DNA from: CAXBDP01 sp963974465
Lineage (GTDB): Bacteria; Bacteroidota; Bacteroidia; Cytophagales; Cyclobacteriaceae
NCBI GenBank assembly: GCA_049340005.1
Contig: JBMPIY010000002.1
Reading direction: 5' to 3' (one strand)
Length of the DNA: 64,000 nt
Position 1 is the stretch's first letter. Every line of letters begins with the position of its first letter. A program made the translations under genes and the position numbers. The notes beneath the pieces are model-generated. The model did no database searches. It had not been told where the DNA came from and saw only the letters and a program-made list of their open reading frames with translations. This document shows positions 19,226 to 27,882 of the stretch, piece after piece.

Positions 19226-19334
19226 TTTAAAATCCAAAAAGCTCATCCCATCTACATACTTTTTATTGTCACATTAAGCGTATAATCCCTATATTGAGGT
19301 TTATTTTTTATCGAATTATAACATAAAATTATTT

Positions 19335-20333
19335 ATGGATTTAGTGTCTCTATTCGGAGCTCCTCCAATATCTCTTGATGATTTAGGATTTATTGAAAAA
19401 AGTGCACCTGAAATTATTGTTTGGGCAGCACCTGTCATGTTCTTTTTTGCAATTCTAGAATACTATATTTCGAAAAAGCAAAATCATGACTTTTATGAAT
19501 CTAAAGAAACCCTCGGTTCGGTTTTAGTAGGATTGGGAAATGTTCTTATTAGCTTTCTGATAAAAGCGGCACTATTGTTAGTGGTAGTAGTTATTTACAA
19601 TCTGGTACCTTGGAGAATGCACCTTAACTGGTGGACATTCATTCCTGCATACATATTTTGGGATTTTTGTAGCTATTGGGCACATAGAGTTTCCCATAGT
19701 CAGCGTTTCTGGTGGGCTACCCATATCGTACATCACTCAGGCGAGAAGTATAACTTGACCGTTTCATTCAGACTAAGCTGGGTGCAGCATATCAAGTTAA
19801 TTTTCTTTATACCTGCGATGCTTATAGGTTTTCACCCAATTATCATTTTTGTCACGAACCAAATCGCTGTGCTATTCCAATTCTGGGTTCATACCGAATA
19901 CATCCGTAAGCTTCATCCAGCCATTGAATACATATTTGCGACTCCAAGTAATCACCGAGTACACCATGGCTCACAAGAGCAGTATATCGACAGAAATTTT
20001 GGAGCAACATTTATTATTTGGGACAGAATATTTGGCACCTATGAGCCTGAAGGAGAAAAAGTAGCCTATGGACTTACCACCAATATCGAACACAAAGCCA
20101 ATCCTTTGCATATCAATTTTCACGAGTATAAGGAAATTTGGAAAGATGTGAAAGAAGCCGACACTTTTGGGGAAAAGTTATATGCCATTTTTGGTAGTCC
20201 AATCAAGATAGATCAAGCTAAAAAACGAAAAGCTGCCTTGGCACTTGAAAAGGAAAAACCTGCCCCAAAACCAGCTGATACTTATCAAAATACTATCAAA
20301 GATTTATCATTGGAAGGTTCGGCTTCGAAGTAA
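19335..20333 (+). CDS. Sterol desaturase / fatty acid hydroxylase family membrane protein
   Basis: Membrane di-iron oxygenase of 332 residues. The histidine clusters are clear: HRVSH and HIVHH in WAHRVSHSQRFWWATHIVHHSGEKYN (near 114-140), then HRVHHG (near 212-217). Hydrophobic segments flank them as in the family, and the C-terminus ends in a basic, glutamate- and proline-rich tail. Bacterial members act on fatty acyl chains, carotenoids or sterol-like lipids; the substrate is not readable. A bidirectional terminator follows. Confidence 0.88.
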   Translation: MDLVSLFGAPPISLDDLGFIEKSAPEIIVWAAPVMFFFAILEYYISKKQNHDFYESKETLGSVLVGLGNVLISFLIKAALLLVVVVIYNLVPWRMHLNWWTFIPAYIFWDFCSYWAHRVSHSQRFWWATHIVHHSGEKYNLTVSFRLSWVQHIKLIFFIPAMLIGFHPIIIFVTNQIAVLFQFWVHTEYIRKLHPAIEYIFATPSNHRVHHGSQEQYIDRNFGATFIIWDRIFGTYEPEGEKVAYGLTTNIEHKANPLHINFHEYKEIWKDVKEADTFGEKLYAIFGSPIKIDQAKKRKAALALEKEKPAPKPADTYQNTIKDLSLEGSASK

Positions 20334-20341
20334 TTTTTAAA

Positions 20342-20382
20342 CTTAGAAGGGCTCTTAATTCTAAGGTCCTTCTAAGCATTTT
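20342..20382. terminator. Bidirectional terminator
   Basis: Nine-base perfect stem CTTAGAAGG (20342-20350) with CCTTCTAAG (20368-20376), then CATTTTTC. It sits between the convergent desaturase-like gene and the secreted protein at 20394-20924. Confidence 0.65.
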
Positions 20383-20393
20383 TCTTAGTTCTT

Positions 20394-20924
20394 CTACAAC
20401 ACCTCCTTACTCAAATCGAAAGTAGCCTTAAACCTAAGGTTTCCATCTCGTTTCAGTACGTAATGTAATTGCTTATTTTCTTGATCCATTTCAAAAGACC
20501 ATTCATTGCCTGCCGCGTAGGGTATCAGTTCTTTAGTGAATTTGTCGGCTGGAAAATACTGTATGAGGGAGCTTCCTGCTGAATTGGCATAGCCGCCGTA
20601 ATTAGTCACCTCGTCGGGTGTGCCATCTTCGTGGCGATGATCATGTTTAAAAAGTAAGCCATCTGGAGTTTGTGTAAGGATCCAAGTGCGACTCTTATCT
20701 GCACCTACATGGAAAGGCATTCTCATTTCTGTATCATTGCAAGATTCGAATATCACTATCAATCGCTCATTACCCATCGGATTATCCTCAATTGGGAAAA
20801 CTGGGACTCCTGCAAATGATTTTCCGCAATAAGCTCGCATATTATTGATGAAGTCCTGTTGTTGCGAAAAGACATTAGTTACAATAGATAAAATAAGAAT
20901 TAGGGTAAGACCGACGTTTTTCAT
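20394..20924 (-). CDS. Small secreted protein of unknown function
   Basis: About 176 residues beginning MKNVGLTLILILSIVTNVFSQ, a clean signal peptide. The mature part (QQDFINNMRAYCGKSFAGVPV ... TWILTQTPDGLLFKHDHRHEDGTPDEVTNYGG) is reminiscent of small periplasmic or outer membrane lipid-binding beta-proteins, but I do not recognise a named family. An upstream TTG at 20951 would add nine residues before the signal peptide and is less likely. Single gene between a terminator and a divergent head-GIN protein. Confidence 0.7.
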   Translation of the reverse strand: MKNVGLTLILILSIVTNVFSQQQDFINNMRAYCGKSFAGVPVFPIEDNPMGNERLIVIFESCNDTEMRMPFHVGADKSRTWILTQTPDGLLFKHDHRHEDGTPDEVTNYGGYANSAGSSLIQYFPADKFTKELIPYAAGNEWSFEMDQENKQLHYVLKRDGNLRFKATFDLSKEVL

Positions 20925-21057
20925 AAGAATGATTTTAAGATTCGTTTTCAACTAAAGATAAGTCTTAAAATCATTTCAAAAGAATATTAAAATTTTCTGA
21001 AGCTTGCTGCAACCTTTTGGACAAGCTATGCATCTTACCACAAAAAATATCAACATC

Positions 21058-21756
21058 ATGAAAACAACATTCAGCTCCCAATTTTTCATTTTCTTTTATG
21101 CGTTAATATCCATCGCTTTTGTAGCAAATGGGCAAACTACTTCTCAAGATCGACCTGTAGGATCATTTACAGGAATTGATGTAGGAAGTGCATTTGAAGT
21201 AATTCTCACCCAAGGAAATGACCACAAAGTAGTAGTAGAAGTAGAAGACAAGCTTCACGATAAAATAGATGTAGAAGTGAGAAACAATACACTATATGTA
21301 AAAACCAATGGCAGAATCACTACCAAAAGAAAAATGGCAGTTTACATTACATTCGCTCAATTAGAGAGAATGAGTTTTAGTGGCGCCAGCAAAGTATCCG
21401 CTACTACCGACATCCGAGGTAATGATATGGAAATTGACCTTTCCGGTGCTAGCAAACTGGATTTAAGGCTATATGTGAACGATCTGGAATTCAGCGGATC
21501 AGGTGCAAGTAATACCACTTTGGCAGGAAACTGTAATAACCTAGACTTGGAATTGAGTGGTGCAAGTAAGTTTTCAGCTTTTGAACTTCCCTCTAATATA
21601 GCTTCTCTCGATCTATCAGGCGCGAGCAAAGTAGATGTAAATGTAGCTGAACGAATAGATGTAAATGCAAGCGGAAGTTCTAAAATCAGCTATAAAGGCA
21701 ACGCCACAACAGGTCAATTGAAAACAAGTGGAGCTTCTTCAATCAGAAAGCTATAA
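21058..21756 (+). CDS. Head GIN domain (DUF2807) secreted protein
   Basis: About 232 residues with a signal peptide (MKTTFSSQFFIFFYALISIA, cut near NGQ). The mature protein carries a regularly repeated SGASK/SGAS element (FSGASKVSA, LSGASKLDL, SGSGASNTT, LSGASKFSA, LSGASKVDV, SGSSKIS, SGASSIR), spaced about 20-30 residues apart, which builds the right-handed beta-helix of the head-GIN family. Such proteins are common, function-poor extracellular proteins in Bacteroidota. An in-frame ATG at 21004 would put 18 residues ahead of the signal peptide and is not preferred. Confidence 0.85.
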   Translation: MKTTFSSQFFIFFYALISIAFVANGQTTSQDRPVGSFTGIDVGSAFEVILTQGNDHKVVVEVEDKLHDKIDVEVRNNTLYVKTNGRITTKRKMAVYITFAQLERMSFSGASKVSATTDIRGNDMEIDLSGASKLDLRLYVNDLEFSGSGASNTTLAGNCNNLDLELSGASKFSAFELPSNIASLDLSGASKVDVNVAERIDVNASGSSKISYKGNATTGQLKTSGASSIRKL

Positions 21757-21774
21757 ACCACAATTTCTTATTTA

Positions 21775-22776
21775 CTACTTAATATCGTAAAGCCGCAATA
21801 ATTCTAAGGCAGCCCTAATTGGAGCTTTCACCCCAGCTTCAACCTCCCGCTTTAGTTCCGTTGCGGCTTTTTGTATAGATTCATAACTGTAAAACCGCTG
21901 CTCCAAATGAAATTTCACGGCATCGAACATCCAATTAACATTTTGCTCTTGCCTGTTTTTGATGAAGAATCCGTTTTGCTCCATTTCAGTTTTATAACTT
22001 TCTATTAAGTGCCATACTTCATCCAAACCATTTTTCTGCAAAGATGAGCATGTAAGCACTTTCGGGTACCATCCATTTTCGGCGGGAGGAAATAGATGCA
22101 ATGCATTCTGATATTCTACTTTGGCTCTTTTGGCCATTTTCTCATTTTCGCCATCTGCCTTATTTATTACAATGGTATCGGCCATTTCCATGATCCCTTT
22201 CTTGATTCCTTGCAATTCATCCCCCGCACCAGCAAGCATTAGCAGCAAGAAAAAATCTACCATTCCATGCACCATTGTTTCGGATTGTCCTACGCCTACT
22301 GTCTCGACAAAAATAACATCGAAGCCTGCTGCTTCACAAAAAATGATGGCTTCTCGTGTTTTGAATCCCACCCCACCCAAAGCCCTGCCAGCTGCTGAGG
22401 GTCTGATGTAAGCGTTTGGATTATGAGCCAAAGCAACCATACGAGTTTTGTCGCCAAGAATACTGCCACCGGATCGCTGACTACTCGGGTCGATCGCCAG
22501 TACTGCCAATCGCTTGCCTTCCTCGGTTAGTTTTGTGCCTAGCGCTTCAATAAAAGTGCTTTTCCCAACACCCGGCACGCCTGTAATTCCTATCCTTATG
22601 GAATTGCCGCTATGAGGAATCAGCTTGTCCAAAATCAACGAAGATAATTCTTGATCTGAAGGCAAATGACTCTCAGCTAGAGTAATCGACTGACTTAAAA
22701 TTACTCTATCGTGATTTAAAATACCATCAACATAATATTCAGGAGGAAAGCGCTTGGGCTTGCGAGATATTGCCAT
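21775..22776 (-). CDS. meaB: Methylmalonyl-CoA mutase chaperone GTPase MeaB
   Basis: G3E-family GTPase of 333 residues that protects and loads methylmalonyl-CoA mutase with adenosylcobalamin. Walker A is GITGVPGVGKSTF, followed by AIDPSSQRSGGSILGDKTRM, VETVGVGQSETMV and the NKADGEN guanine-specificity motif. The mutase genes are not in the window. Octamers lie at 21843 and 22082. It converges with the head-GIN protein. Confidence 0.92.
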   Translation of the reverse strand: MAISRKPKRFPPEYYVDGILNHDRVILSQSITLAESHLPSDQELSSLILDKLIPHSGNSIRIGITGVPGVGKSTFIEALGTKLTEEGKRLAVLAIDPSSQRSGGSILGDKTRMVALAHNPNAYIRPSAAGRALGGVGFKTREAIIFCEAAGFDVIFVETVGVGQSETMVHGMVDFFLLLMLAGAGDELQGIKKGIMEMADTIVINKADGENEKMAKRAKVEYQNALHLFPPAENGWYPKVLTCSSLQKNGLDEVWHLIESYKTEMEQNGFFIKNRQEQNVNWMFDAVKFHLEQRFYSYESIQKAATELKREVEAGVKAPIRAALELLRLYDIK

Positions 22777-23007
22777 GCATGAAATTAGCTAATAAGCGAA
22801 AAAAAACATCATTGCAGAGAAATATTTTAAGGAATTAAGACCCAGATTGACAATGGAAACCACTAAAATTCGTTTAATGATATGGTGAGTTTATAAACTC
22901 AAAATCAATTATTTACGATTTAAAAATTGTGGTCTATAATTTGCTATACTAGGCCGTAACTATTAACAAACAAACCAATTATGTTAACTATCAAAAACAC
23001 CACAAAA

Positions 23008-23766
23008 ATGAAAATTCTCAGTAATTCTCTTTTTGTAGTAATTGCAGGGCTTCTAGTAAGTTCTTGCGGAAATAACACGGAAACCGAACAATTAAGAGCA
23101 GAATCCGACTCTCTTCGGGCTGAATTACAAACAACTACTTTGGCGGTACAAACTCTACAGCAAGTAGGTGCTTGGATGGATTCAATTGATAGCGGAAGAG
23201 AGAACTTGGAGCTTAGCCTTGAAAGAGGAATTCAGAGTGACGATTTTGTTGCTCGTATGGAAGCGATCAATCAATATGTAAAAGATTCAGAAAGTAAAAT
23301 ATCTGAACTGGAAGCAAATTTGAGTACAACAAGTAATCAAAGTCAAGCGTATGCTAGCACAATTAGCCGCTTAAGACAACAGTTGCAAAGTAAAAATGAC
23401 GAAGTGGTAGGCTTACAAGAACAAGTAACTCGCTACAAAGTTGAAAATCAAGATCTGATCACTGCGGTGACAATGCGTGAAGAAGAAATCATGCAAAAGG
23501 ACACTGAGCTTGAAATCAAAAGACAAGAACTTGAGCTACTTGAAAACCGCATAATGGGTTTATTCGAAGCTGCTAAAGTAAACCAAGCTGATGCACTTTT
23601 CGCAAGAGGTCAGGCGGTAGAAGAAGCTGCTAACAGAACTAGATTAGCTCCTAAAAAGAAAAGAGAAACATATCTTGAAGCTTTGGATTTATACAGACAG
23701 GCCGTTAATCTTGGCCATGAAGAAGCTAAAACCAAGATGGAAGAACTTCAGAAGATCCTCAATTAG
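23008..23766 (+). CDS. Coiled-coil lipoprotein of unknown function
   Basis: About 252 residues with a lipoprotein signal: FVVIAGLLVSSCG, lipidated cysteine near residue 20. The rest is a long heptad-rich coiled coil (TEQLRAESDSLRAELQTT, SESKISELEANLS, and onward) ending in an acidic, alanine-rich helix. It is anchored in a membrane leaflet and probably scaffolds something; no family is recognised. The ATG at 22981 would add nine residues ahead of the signal peptide. A strong terminator follows. Confidence 0.75.
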   Translation: MKILSNSLFVVIAGLLVSSCGNNTETEQLRAESDSLRAELQTTTLAVQTLQQVGAWMDSIDSGRENLELSLERGIQSDDFVARMEAINQYVKDSESKISELEANLSTTSNQSQAYASTISRLRQQLQSKNDEVVGLQEQVTRYKVENQDLITAVTMREEEIMQKDTELEIKRQELELLENRIMGLFEAAKVNQADALFARGQAVEEAANRTRLAPKKKRETYLEALDLYRQAVNLGHEEAKTKMEELQKILN

Positions 23767-23790
23767 GTAAATCTGGAGGAACTAAGGTTG

Positions 23791-23822
23791 AAACCCCGGC
23801 ACGAGATGTCGGGGTTTTTTGT
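23791..23822 (+). terminator. Rho-independent terminator after the coiled-coil lipoprotein
   Basis: Stem AAACCCCG (23791-23798) pairs with CGGGGTTT (23810-23817), loop of 11 bases, followed by a run of T. Confidence 0.85.
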
Positions 23823-23856
23823 TTTATAGCTATCTTGTGAGCCAGATTGAAACCAC

Positions 23857-24654
23857 ATGCGCTTACAAGATATTACAATTTACCCCATAAAATCTTTTGC
23901 TGGAATTGACCTTACCGAATCAGAAGTAAACGAGCGAGGACTCCTCTACGATCGCAATTGGATGCTTGTAAATAAACAAGGGAAATTTATAAGTCAAAGA
24001 GAGTTCAAAGAACTAAGTCTGTTGACAACAGAAATTGATAATGATAAACTTAAGATTACTCATCGGTTTCAGAAAAATTTTCACGTTCAATTGGGCTTAA
24101 ATGAAAGCATGTTTGCCACAAGCAAAGTGGCTCTTTGGGATGATATCATGTTTGCTGAAAATGTGAGTGAAGAAGCCAGTCAGCAACTATCGGAAATGCT
24201 AAAGCAGGAAGTTTCGCTTGTGAAGATTGGAAGAAATACATCTCGTTTGGCAGATTCTAGATTCGTCGATTCCGAAATTCAAGTGAGTTTTGCTGATGGC
24301 TTTCCCTTTCTCATTATTTCTCAAGCCTCATTAGACGATTTGAATAGTCGGCTCGAATCGCCAGTGGAAATGAATAGATTTCGGCCCAATATTGTAGTAA
24401 GTGGATCAGAACCATTTGAAGAAGACAAATGGAAGGAAATCCAAATTGGTGAATGTATCTTCCAAATTGTAAAACCATGCGCAAGATGTGAGATCACAAC
24501 CATAAACCAACAAACGGCTGAACGAGGAAAAGAACCTTTACGCACACTAAGTAAATATAGAAGAGATGGAAATAAGGTATTGTTTGGGCAAAATATGGTT
24601 TCGCTCAAAAAAGGCAAAATTAGAATAGGAGACGAAGTGAAAATCCTTAAATGA
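23857..24654 (+). CDS. MOSC domain protein (molybdenum cofactor sulfurase C-terminal-like)
   Basis: The 265 residues match the MOSC N-terminal beta-barrel plus MOSC domain organisation. It opens LQDITIYPIKSFAGIDL and has the conserved cysteine pair in VKPCARCEITTI (the catalytic-type cysteine of mARC/YiiM-like proteins) followed by DGNKVLFGQNMV. Members carry or sulfurate molybdenum cofactor and often reduce N-hydroxylated compounds. The stop overlaps the ATG of the next membrane protein gene (ATGA), so the two are linked. Confidence 0.85.
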   Translation: MRLQDITIYPIKSFAGIDLTESEVNERGLLYDRNWMLVNKQGKFISQREFKELSLLTTEIDNDKLKITHRFQKNFHVQLGLNESMFATSKVALWDDIMFAENVSEEASQQLSEMLKQEVSLVKIGRNTSRLADSRFVDSEIQVSFADGFPFLIISQASLDDLNSRLESPVEMNRFRPNIVVSGSEPFEEDKWKEIQIGECIFQIVKPCARCEITTINQQTAERGKEPLRTLSKYRRDGNKVLFGQNMVSLKKGKIRIGDEVKILK

Positions 24655-25697
24655 ATACAGCCAAAAAAGAGCATTTTTTTAGAATCACAGCACTTTGGGC
24701 ATTGAGTGAATCGATGCTTGGTGGTATTTTGCATGGTCTCAAAATTCCTATCACCGGAATATTGGTTGGTGGATTGGCAGTGGGATATATCTGCATGTTA
24801 GCCTATTACACTTCCTCCCGCAAGGACATACTCACTGCTACTATTTTGGTAATGTTGATCAAAGGACTTTTAGCACCGCATTCACCATTCGGTGCATACT
24901 TCGCTGTGTTTTTTCAGGGCTCGATGGGCTGGCTTATTTTTTCCACCGTACCATCGTTTAGATTTGGCGCCATCTTATTAGGACTTATCAATTTATTAGA
25001 ATCCGCTTTGCAAAAATTGATCGTAACTACCATAGTGTTTGGTCAAGATGTTTGGGTAGCATTGGATGAATTCGTAAGCTATGTACTTGGGCAATTTGGC
25101 ATTTCGAATGAACAGTATATTTGGACTATTTTGGCTGTGTATTTAGGTATTTACAGTATTGCAGGTTTATTTTTTGGCTGGCTTGGTGGAACAGTTCCAA
25201 ACAAAATCGCTCAGTATAGAATCAAATATCCCGATCTGATTTTTGATGCTAATTTTATTGAAACTGATGAAAAAATAAATCCAAAAAAGAAAAGCAGAAG
25301 AAAAAAGATAGGCAAAAAGCTAATTGTGTGGATTTGGATAATTTTGCTTATCCTACTGATAATGCCAATATTCAACTCAGACCTTGAACTACTTCCTCAG
25401 CAACGAATCGCCCAATTGTTGATCCGATCATTTTTAGTAATTGCTGGCTGGCTTTTCATAATTGGGCCATTACTAATGAACTACTTCAAAAGTTGGATGG
25501 CAAAGAAACAATCGGACATGTCGAAAGATATTTCGCAAGTACTTGGTTTAATGCCCGAAACAAAATGGATTGTAAAAGAATCTTGGAATCAGGCGAGAAA
25601 TCAAACGAAATTCAATCAATTTACTTATTTTAGTAAAGTACTACTTATTAATTTATTCCCAGAAAATGAAAAACGTAATTATACTAACCGGCTCTAA
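24651..25697 (+). CDS. Multi-pass membrane protein of unknown function
   Basis: The 348 residues contain about six membrane segments. The N-terminal half (ALWALSESMLGGILHGLKIPITG ... KGLLAPHSPFGAYFAVFFQG) resembles a small-molecule import protein of the ECF substrate-capture type in feel, but I do not recognise a family with certainty. The C-terminal 100 residues hold two more helices and a basic linker. It is translationally coupled to the MOSC gene upstream and overlaps the THEP1-like NTPase by 32 bases, so the three products probably act together. Confidence 0.75.
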   Translation: MNTAKKEHFFRITALWALSESMLGGILHGLKIPITGILVGGLAVGYICMLAYYTSSRKDILTATILVMLIKGLLAPHSPFGAYFAVFFQGSMGWLIFSTVPSFRFGAILLGLINLLESALQKLIVTTIVFGQDVWVALDEFVSYVLGQFGISNEQYIWTILAVYLGIYSIAGLFFGWLGGTVPNKIAQYRIKYPDLIFDANFIETDEKINPKKKSRRKKIGKKLIVWIWIILLILLIMPIFNSDLELLPQQRIAQLLIRSFLVIAGWLFIIGPLLMNYFKSWMAKKQSDMSKDISQVLGLMPETKWIVKESWNQARNQTKFNQFTYFSKVLLINLFPENEKRNYTNRL

Positions 25698-26154
25698 AAG
25701 AAGTGGCAAATCAACCGCAGTAGAAAACTGGATAAAAAGAAAAGCGGGAGGAGTTGTTGGCATTTTGAGCCCAGAAATTAATGAAAAAAGGTATTTCAAA
25801 TCTATTAGAACTGGTGAAGAATGGGCGATGGAAGCTTCAGAAAATGAAGAAAGCTTAACCATTGGCAAATACAATTTCTCCAAATCGGCCTTCGACAAAG
25901 CCTCTGAAGTATTGCTAAATGCTGCAAAAAACGAAACTGCTGAATTATTGGTTATCGATGAAATTGGTCCACTTGAACTAAAAAACGAAGGTTTTTATGA
26001 TACACTAAAAAGCATTCTTGAAATGGAGGAAGGAATTGGATCCATTTTGCTTGTAGTGAGAGAAGGACTTGTGAATGATATTCGCCAGCATTTTGGCATT
26101 GCAGAGGAAAACTCAAGAGTGATGTTGATTACAGAACTACTAACCAAGGCCTAA
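25666..26154 (+). CDS. THEP1-like nucleoside-triphosphatase
   Basis: P-loop protein of 162 residues in the THEP1/NTPase family: Walker A GSKRSGKST at residues 9-17 and Walker B LLVIDEIGPLELK near residue 90, ending LLTKA. The family hydrolyses nucleoside triphosphates in vitro; its cellular role is unknown. It overlaps the upstream membrane protein gene by 32 bases. One octamer lies at 25744. Confidence 0.85.
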   Translation: MKNVIILTGSKRSGKSTAVENWIKRKAGGVVGILSPEINEKRYFKSIRTGEEWAMEASENEESLTIGKYNFSKSAFDKASEVLLNAAKNETAELLVIDEIGPLELKNEGFYDTLKSILEMEEGIGSILLVVREGLVNDIRQHFGIAEENSRVMLITELLTKA

Positions 26155-26179
26155 ATTTTTGCCTTATCTATTTGATCCT

Positions 26180-26719
26180 ATGTCATTACTTTATGTAAAA
26201 TCGCTCCATATTATTTTCGTTGTTACGTGGTTTGCTGGCTTGTTTTATATCGTAAGGCTTTTCATTTATCAAACAGAAGCTTTAGGTAAAAAAGAACCAG
26301 AGCGGAGTATTCTTACAGCGCAATTCAAAATAATGGCGAAAAGATTATGGTTTGGGATCACATGGCCAAGCGCAATTCTAACCTTGATATTTGGCACTTG
26401 GATGCTCGTATTAATGCCTGGCTATTTGCAGCAAGGCTTTATGCATTTGAAGTTGACATTTGTCTTTTTCCTCTACTTGTACCACTTTTTCTGCCAGAGA
26501 ATTTATAGACAACTACAAAATGGAGAAGCAAAATGGACTTCTAATCAATTGAGAATTTGGAATGAAGTAGCCACTATTTTTCTGGTAGCTATTGTGTTTC
26601 TTATTGTACTGAAAAATAGTTTAGATATGGTTTGGGCATTGGTAGGTTTGGTGTTATTCACTGCCGTGCTGATGCTAGCAATTCGTATTTACAAATCTTT
26701 TCGCCAAAAGGAACATTGA
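26180..26719 (+). CDS. hemJ: HemJ-like membrane protein (protoporphyrinogen oxidase, CopD-like)
   Basis: About 179 residues with four membrane helices. The opening SLLYVKSLHIIFVVTWFAGLFYI and the downstream FKIMAKRLWFGITWPSAILTLIFGTWML match HemJ, which in bacteria oxidises protoporphyrinogen IX using a bound heme. A TTG at 26159 could start it seven residues earlier. The next genes (SCO1 and a cytochrome c) also serve heme and copper oxidases, so the neighbourhood is respiratory. Confidence 0.85.
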   Translation: MSLLYVKSLHIIFVVTWFAGLFYIVRLFIYQTEALGKKEPERSILTAQFKIMAKRLWFGITWPSAILTLIFGTWMLVLMPGYLQQGFMHLKLTFVFFLYLYHFFCQRIYRQLQNGEAKWTSNQLRIWNEVATIFLVAIVFLIVLKNSLDMVWALVGLVLFTAVLMLAIRIYKSFRQKEH

Positions 26720-26762
26720 CCTTCCATTATTTGTATTTAAGAGATTACAACTCCCTTTGATC

Positions 26763-27431
26763 ATGAAATTCTCTTCCTCGATTTTAATTGCAATTACTTT
26801 TTTTTCAGGTCTAATAAGTTGCGAAAGCAGCACTTCCGGTTCTCAAGAATCTCTGCCAATTTTAGGGCGCAAGGAAGTGGTTGAGAAAGTGTTAAATGGC
26901 GAAACAATCCAAGATACTATTTACCATACGATTGGCGATTTCCGTTTTGTCGATCAAGATAGCTCGTGGGTAACACCCGAAAGCTTTGAAGGTAAAATAT
27001 ATGTAGCAGACTTCTTTTTCACCTCCTGCCCTACCATTTGCCCAATAATGAAAACACAAATGCTACGCGTATTTGAGGAGTTTAAAGACAATCCAGAAGT
27101 AATGATTCTTTCCCATACTATTGATCCTGAATATGATACCGTAGCTCTTCTGAAAGATTTCTCCGAAAGAATTGGTGTGATGGATAATAAGAAATGGAAA
27201 TTTGTGACTGGAGATAAGGATGAGATTTACAAGATTGGGCAAACTAAATACATGGTAAGCGCAACGGAAGATGTCTCAGAACCAGGAGGATTTGTGCATA
27301 GTGGAGCCTTTTTGCTAGTAGATAAGGATCAAAGGATTCGCGGAATCTATGATGGCACCAAAGAAGACCAAGTGGATAGATTAATAAAAGATATACCGAG
27401 ATTATTGAAAGAATATGAAACTGAACTTTAG
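26763..27431 (+). CDS. SCO1/SenC-family copper chaperone lipoprotein
   Basis: Thioredoxin-fold protein of about 222 residues with a lipoprotein signal (ITFFSGLISCESS). The copper motif C-x3-C is in TSCPTICPIM and the ligand histidine is in GGFVHSGAFLLVD. SCO proteins help build the CuA centre of cytochrome c oxidase. The last 17 bases overlap the following cytochrome gene, which suggests joint production. Confidence 0.92.
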   Translation: MKFSSSILIAITFFSGLISCESSTSGSQESLPILGRKEVVEKVLNGETIQDTIYHTIGDFRFVDQDSSWVTPESFEGKIYVADFFFTSCPTICPIMKTQMLRVFEEFKDNPEVMILSHTIDPEYDTVALLKDFSERIGVMDNKKWKFVTGDKDEIYKIGQTKYMVSATEDVSEPGGFVHSGAFLLVDKDQRIRGIYDGTKEDQVDRLIKDIPRLLKEYETEL

Positions 27432-27882
27432 TCTTGGTCTTTTACTTATGGGATTCTTTATGATTTCTTGTGATGCCGGCCCCGCAAGTAACAGTGAAGC
27501 GTACCAAAAACTCGATAATAATTCGAAAATCAGGTTTAATCAGTACATGCTGGAAGGCCAAAACCTATATACGATACATTGCAGCAATTGCCATCAAAAA
27601 GATGGCTCAGGACTAGGAAAGCTAATTCCTCCTTTGGCAGGAGCTGATTATCTAAAAAACAATTTGGCCAACTCAGTTTGTGGAATTAAAAATGGGCTAA
27701 AAGGAGAAATTGTAGTAAATGGAATTACTTATAACCAACCTATGCCAGCCAATCCAACGCTAAAGAATTTGGATATTGCCCAAATCATAACTTATGTGGG
27801 CAATACTTGGGGAAATGAAATTGGGTTAATTGAAACGGAGAAAATTGTAGAAATACTTGAAAACTGCGAAGGTCAGAATTAG
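27415..27882 (+). CDS. c-type cytochrome lipoprotein
   Basis: The 155 residues carry a lipoprotein signal (LLLMGFFMISCDAG) and one heme motif CSNCH in HCSNCHQKDGSGLGKLIPPL; the methionine ligand is likely in NQPMPANPTLK. It is a membrane-anchored single-heme electron carrier. It follows the SCO1 gene with overlap, and its stop overlaps the stop of the convergent aminotransferase gene at 27879-27882. Confidence 0.9.
   Translation: MKLNFSLGLLLMGFFMISCDAGPASNSEAYQKLDNNSKIRFNQYMLEGQNLYTIHCSNCHQKDGSGLGKLIPPLAGADYLKNNLANSVCGIKNGLKGEIVVNGITYNQPMPANPTLKNLDIAQIITYVGNTWGNEIGLIETEKIVEILENCEGQN

Noticed and set aside
22777..22980. Small gene in the gap between meaB and the lipoprotein
   Set aside because: No reading frame with a start and sensible composition; it appears to hold promoter sequence only.
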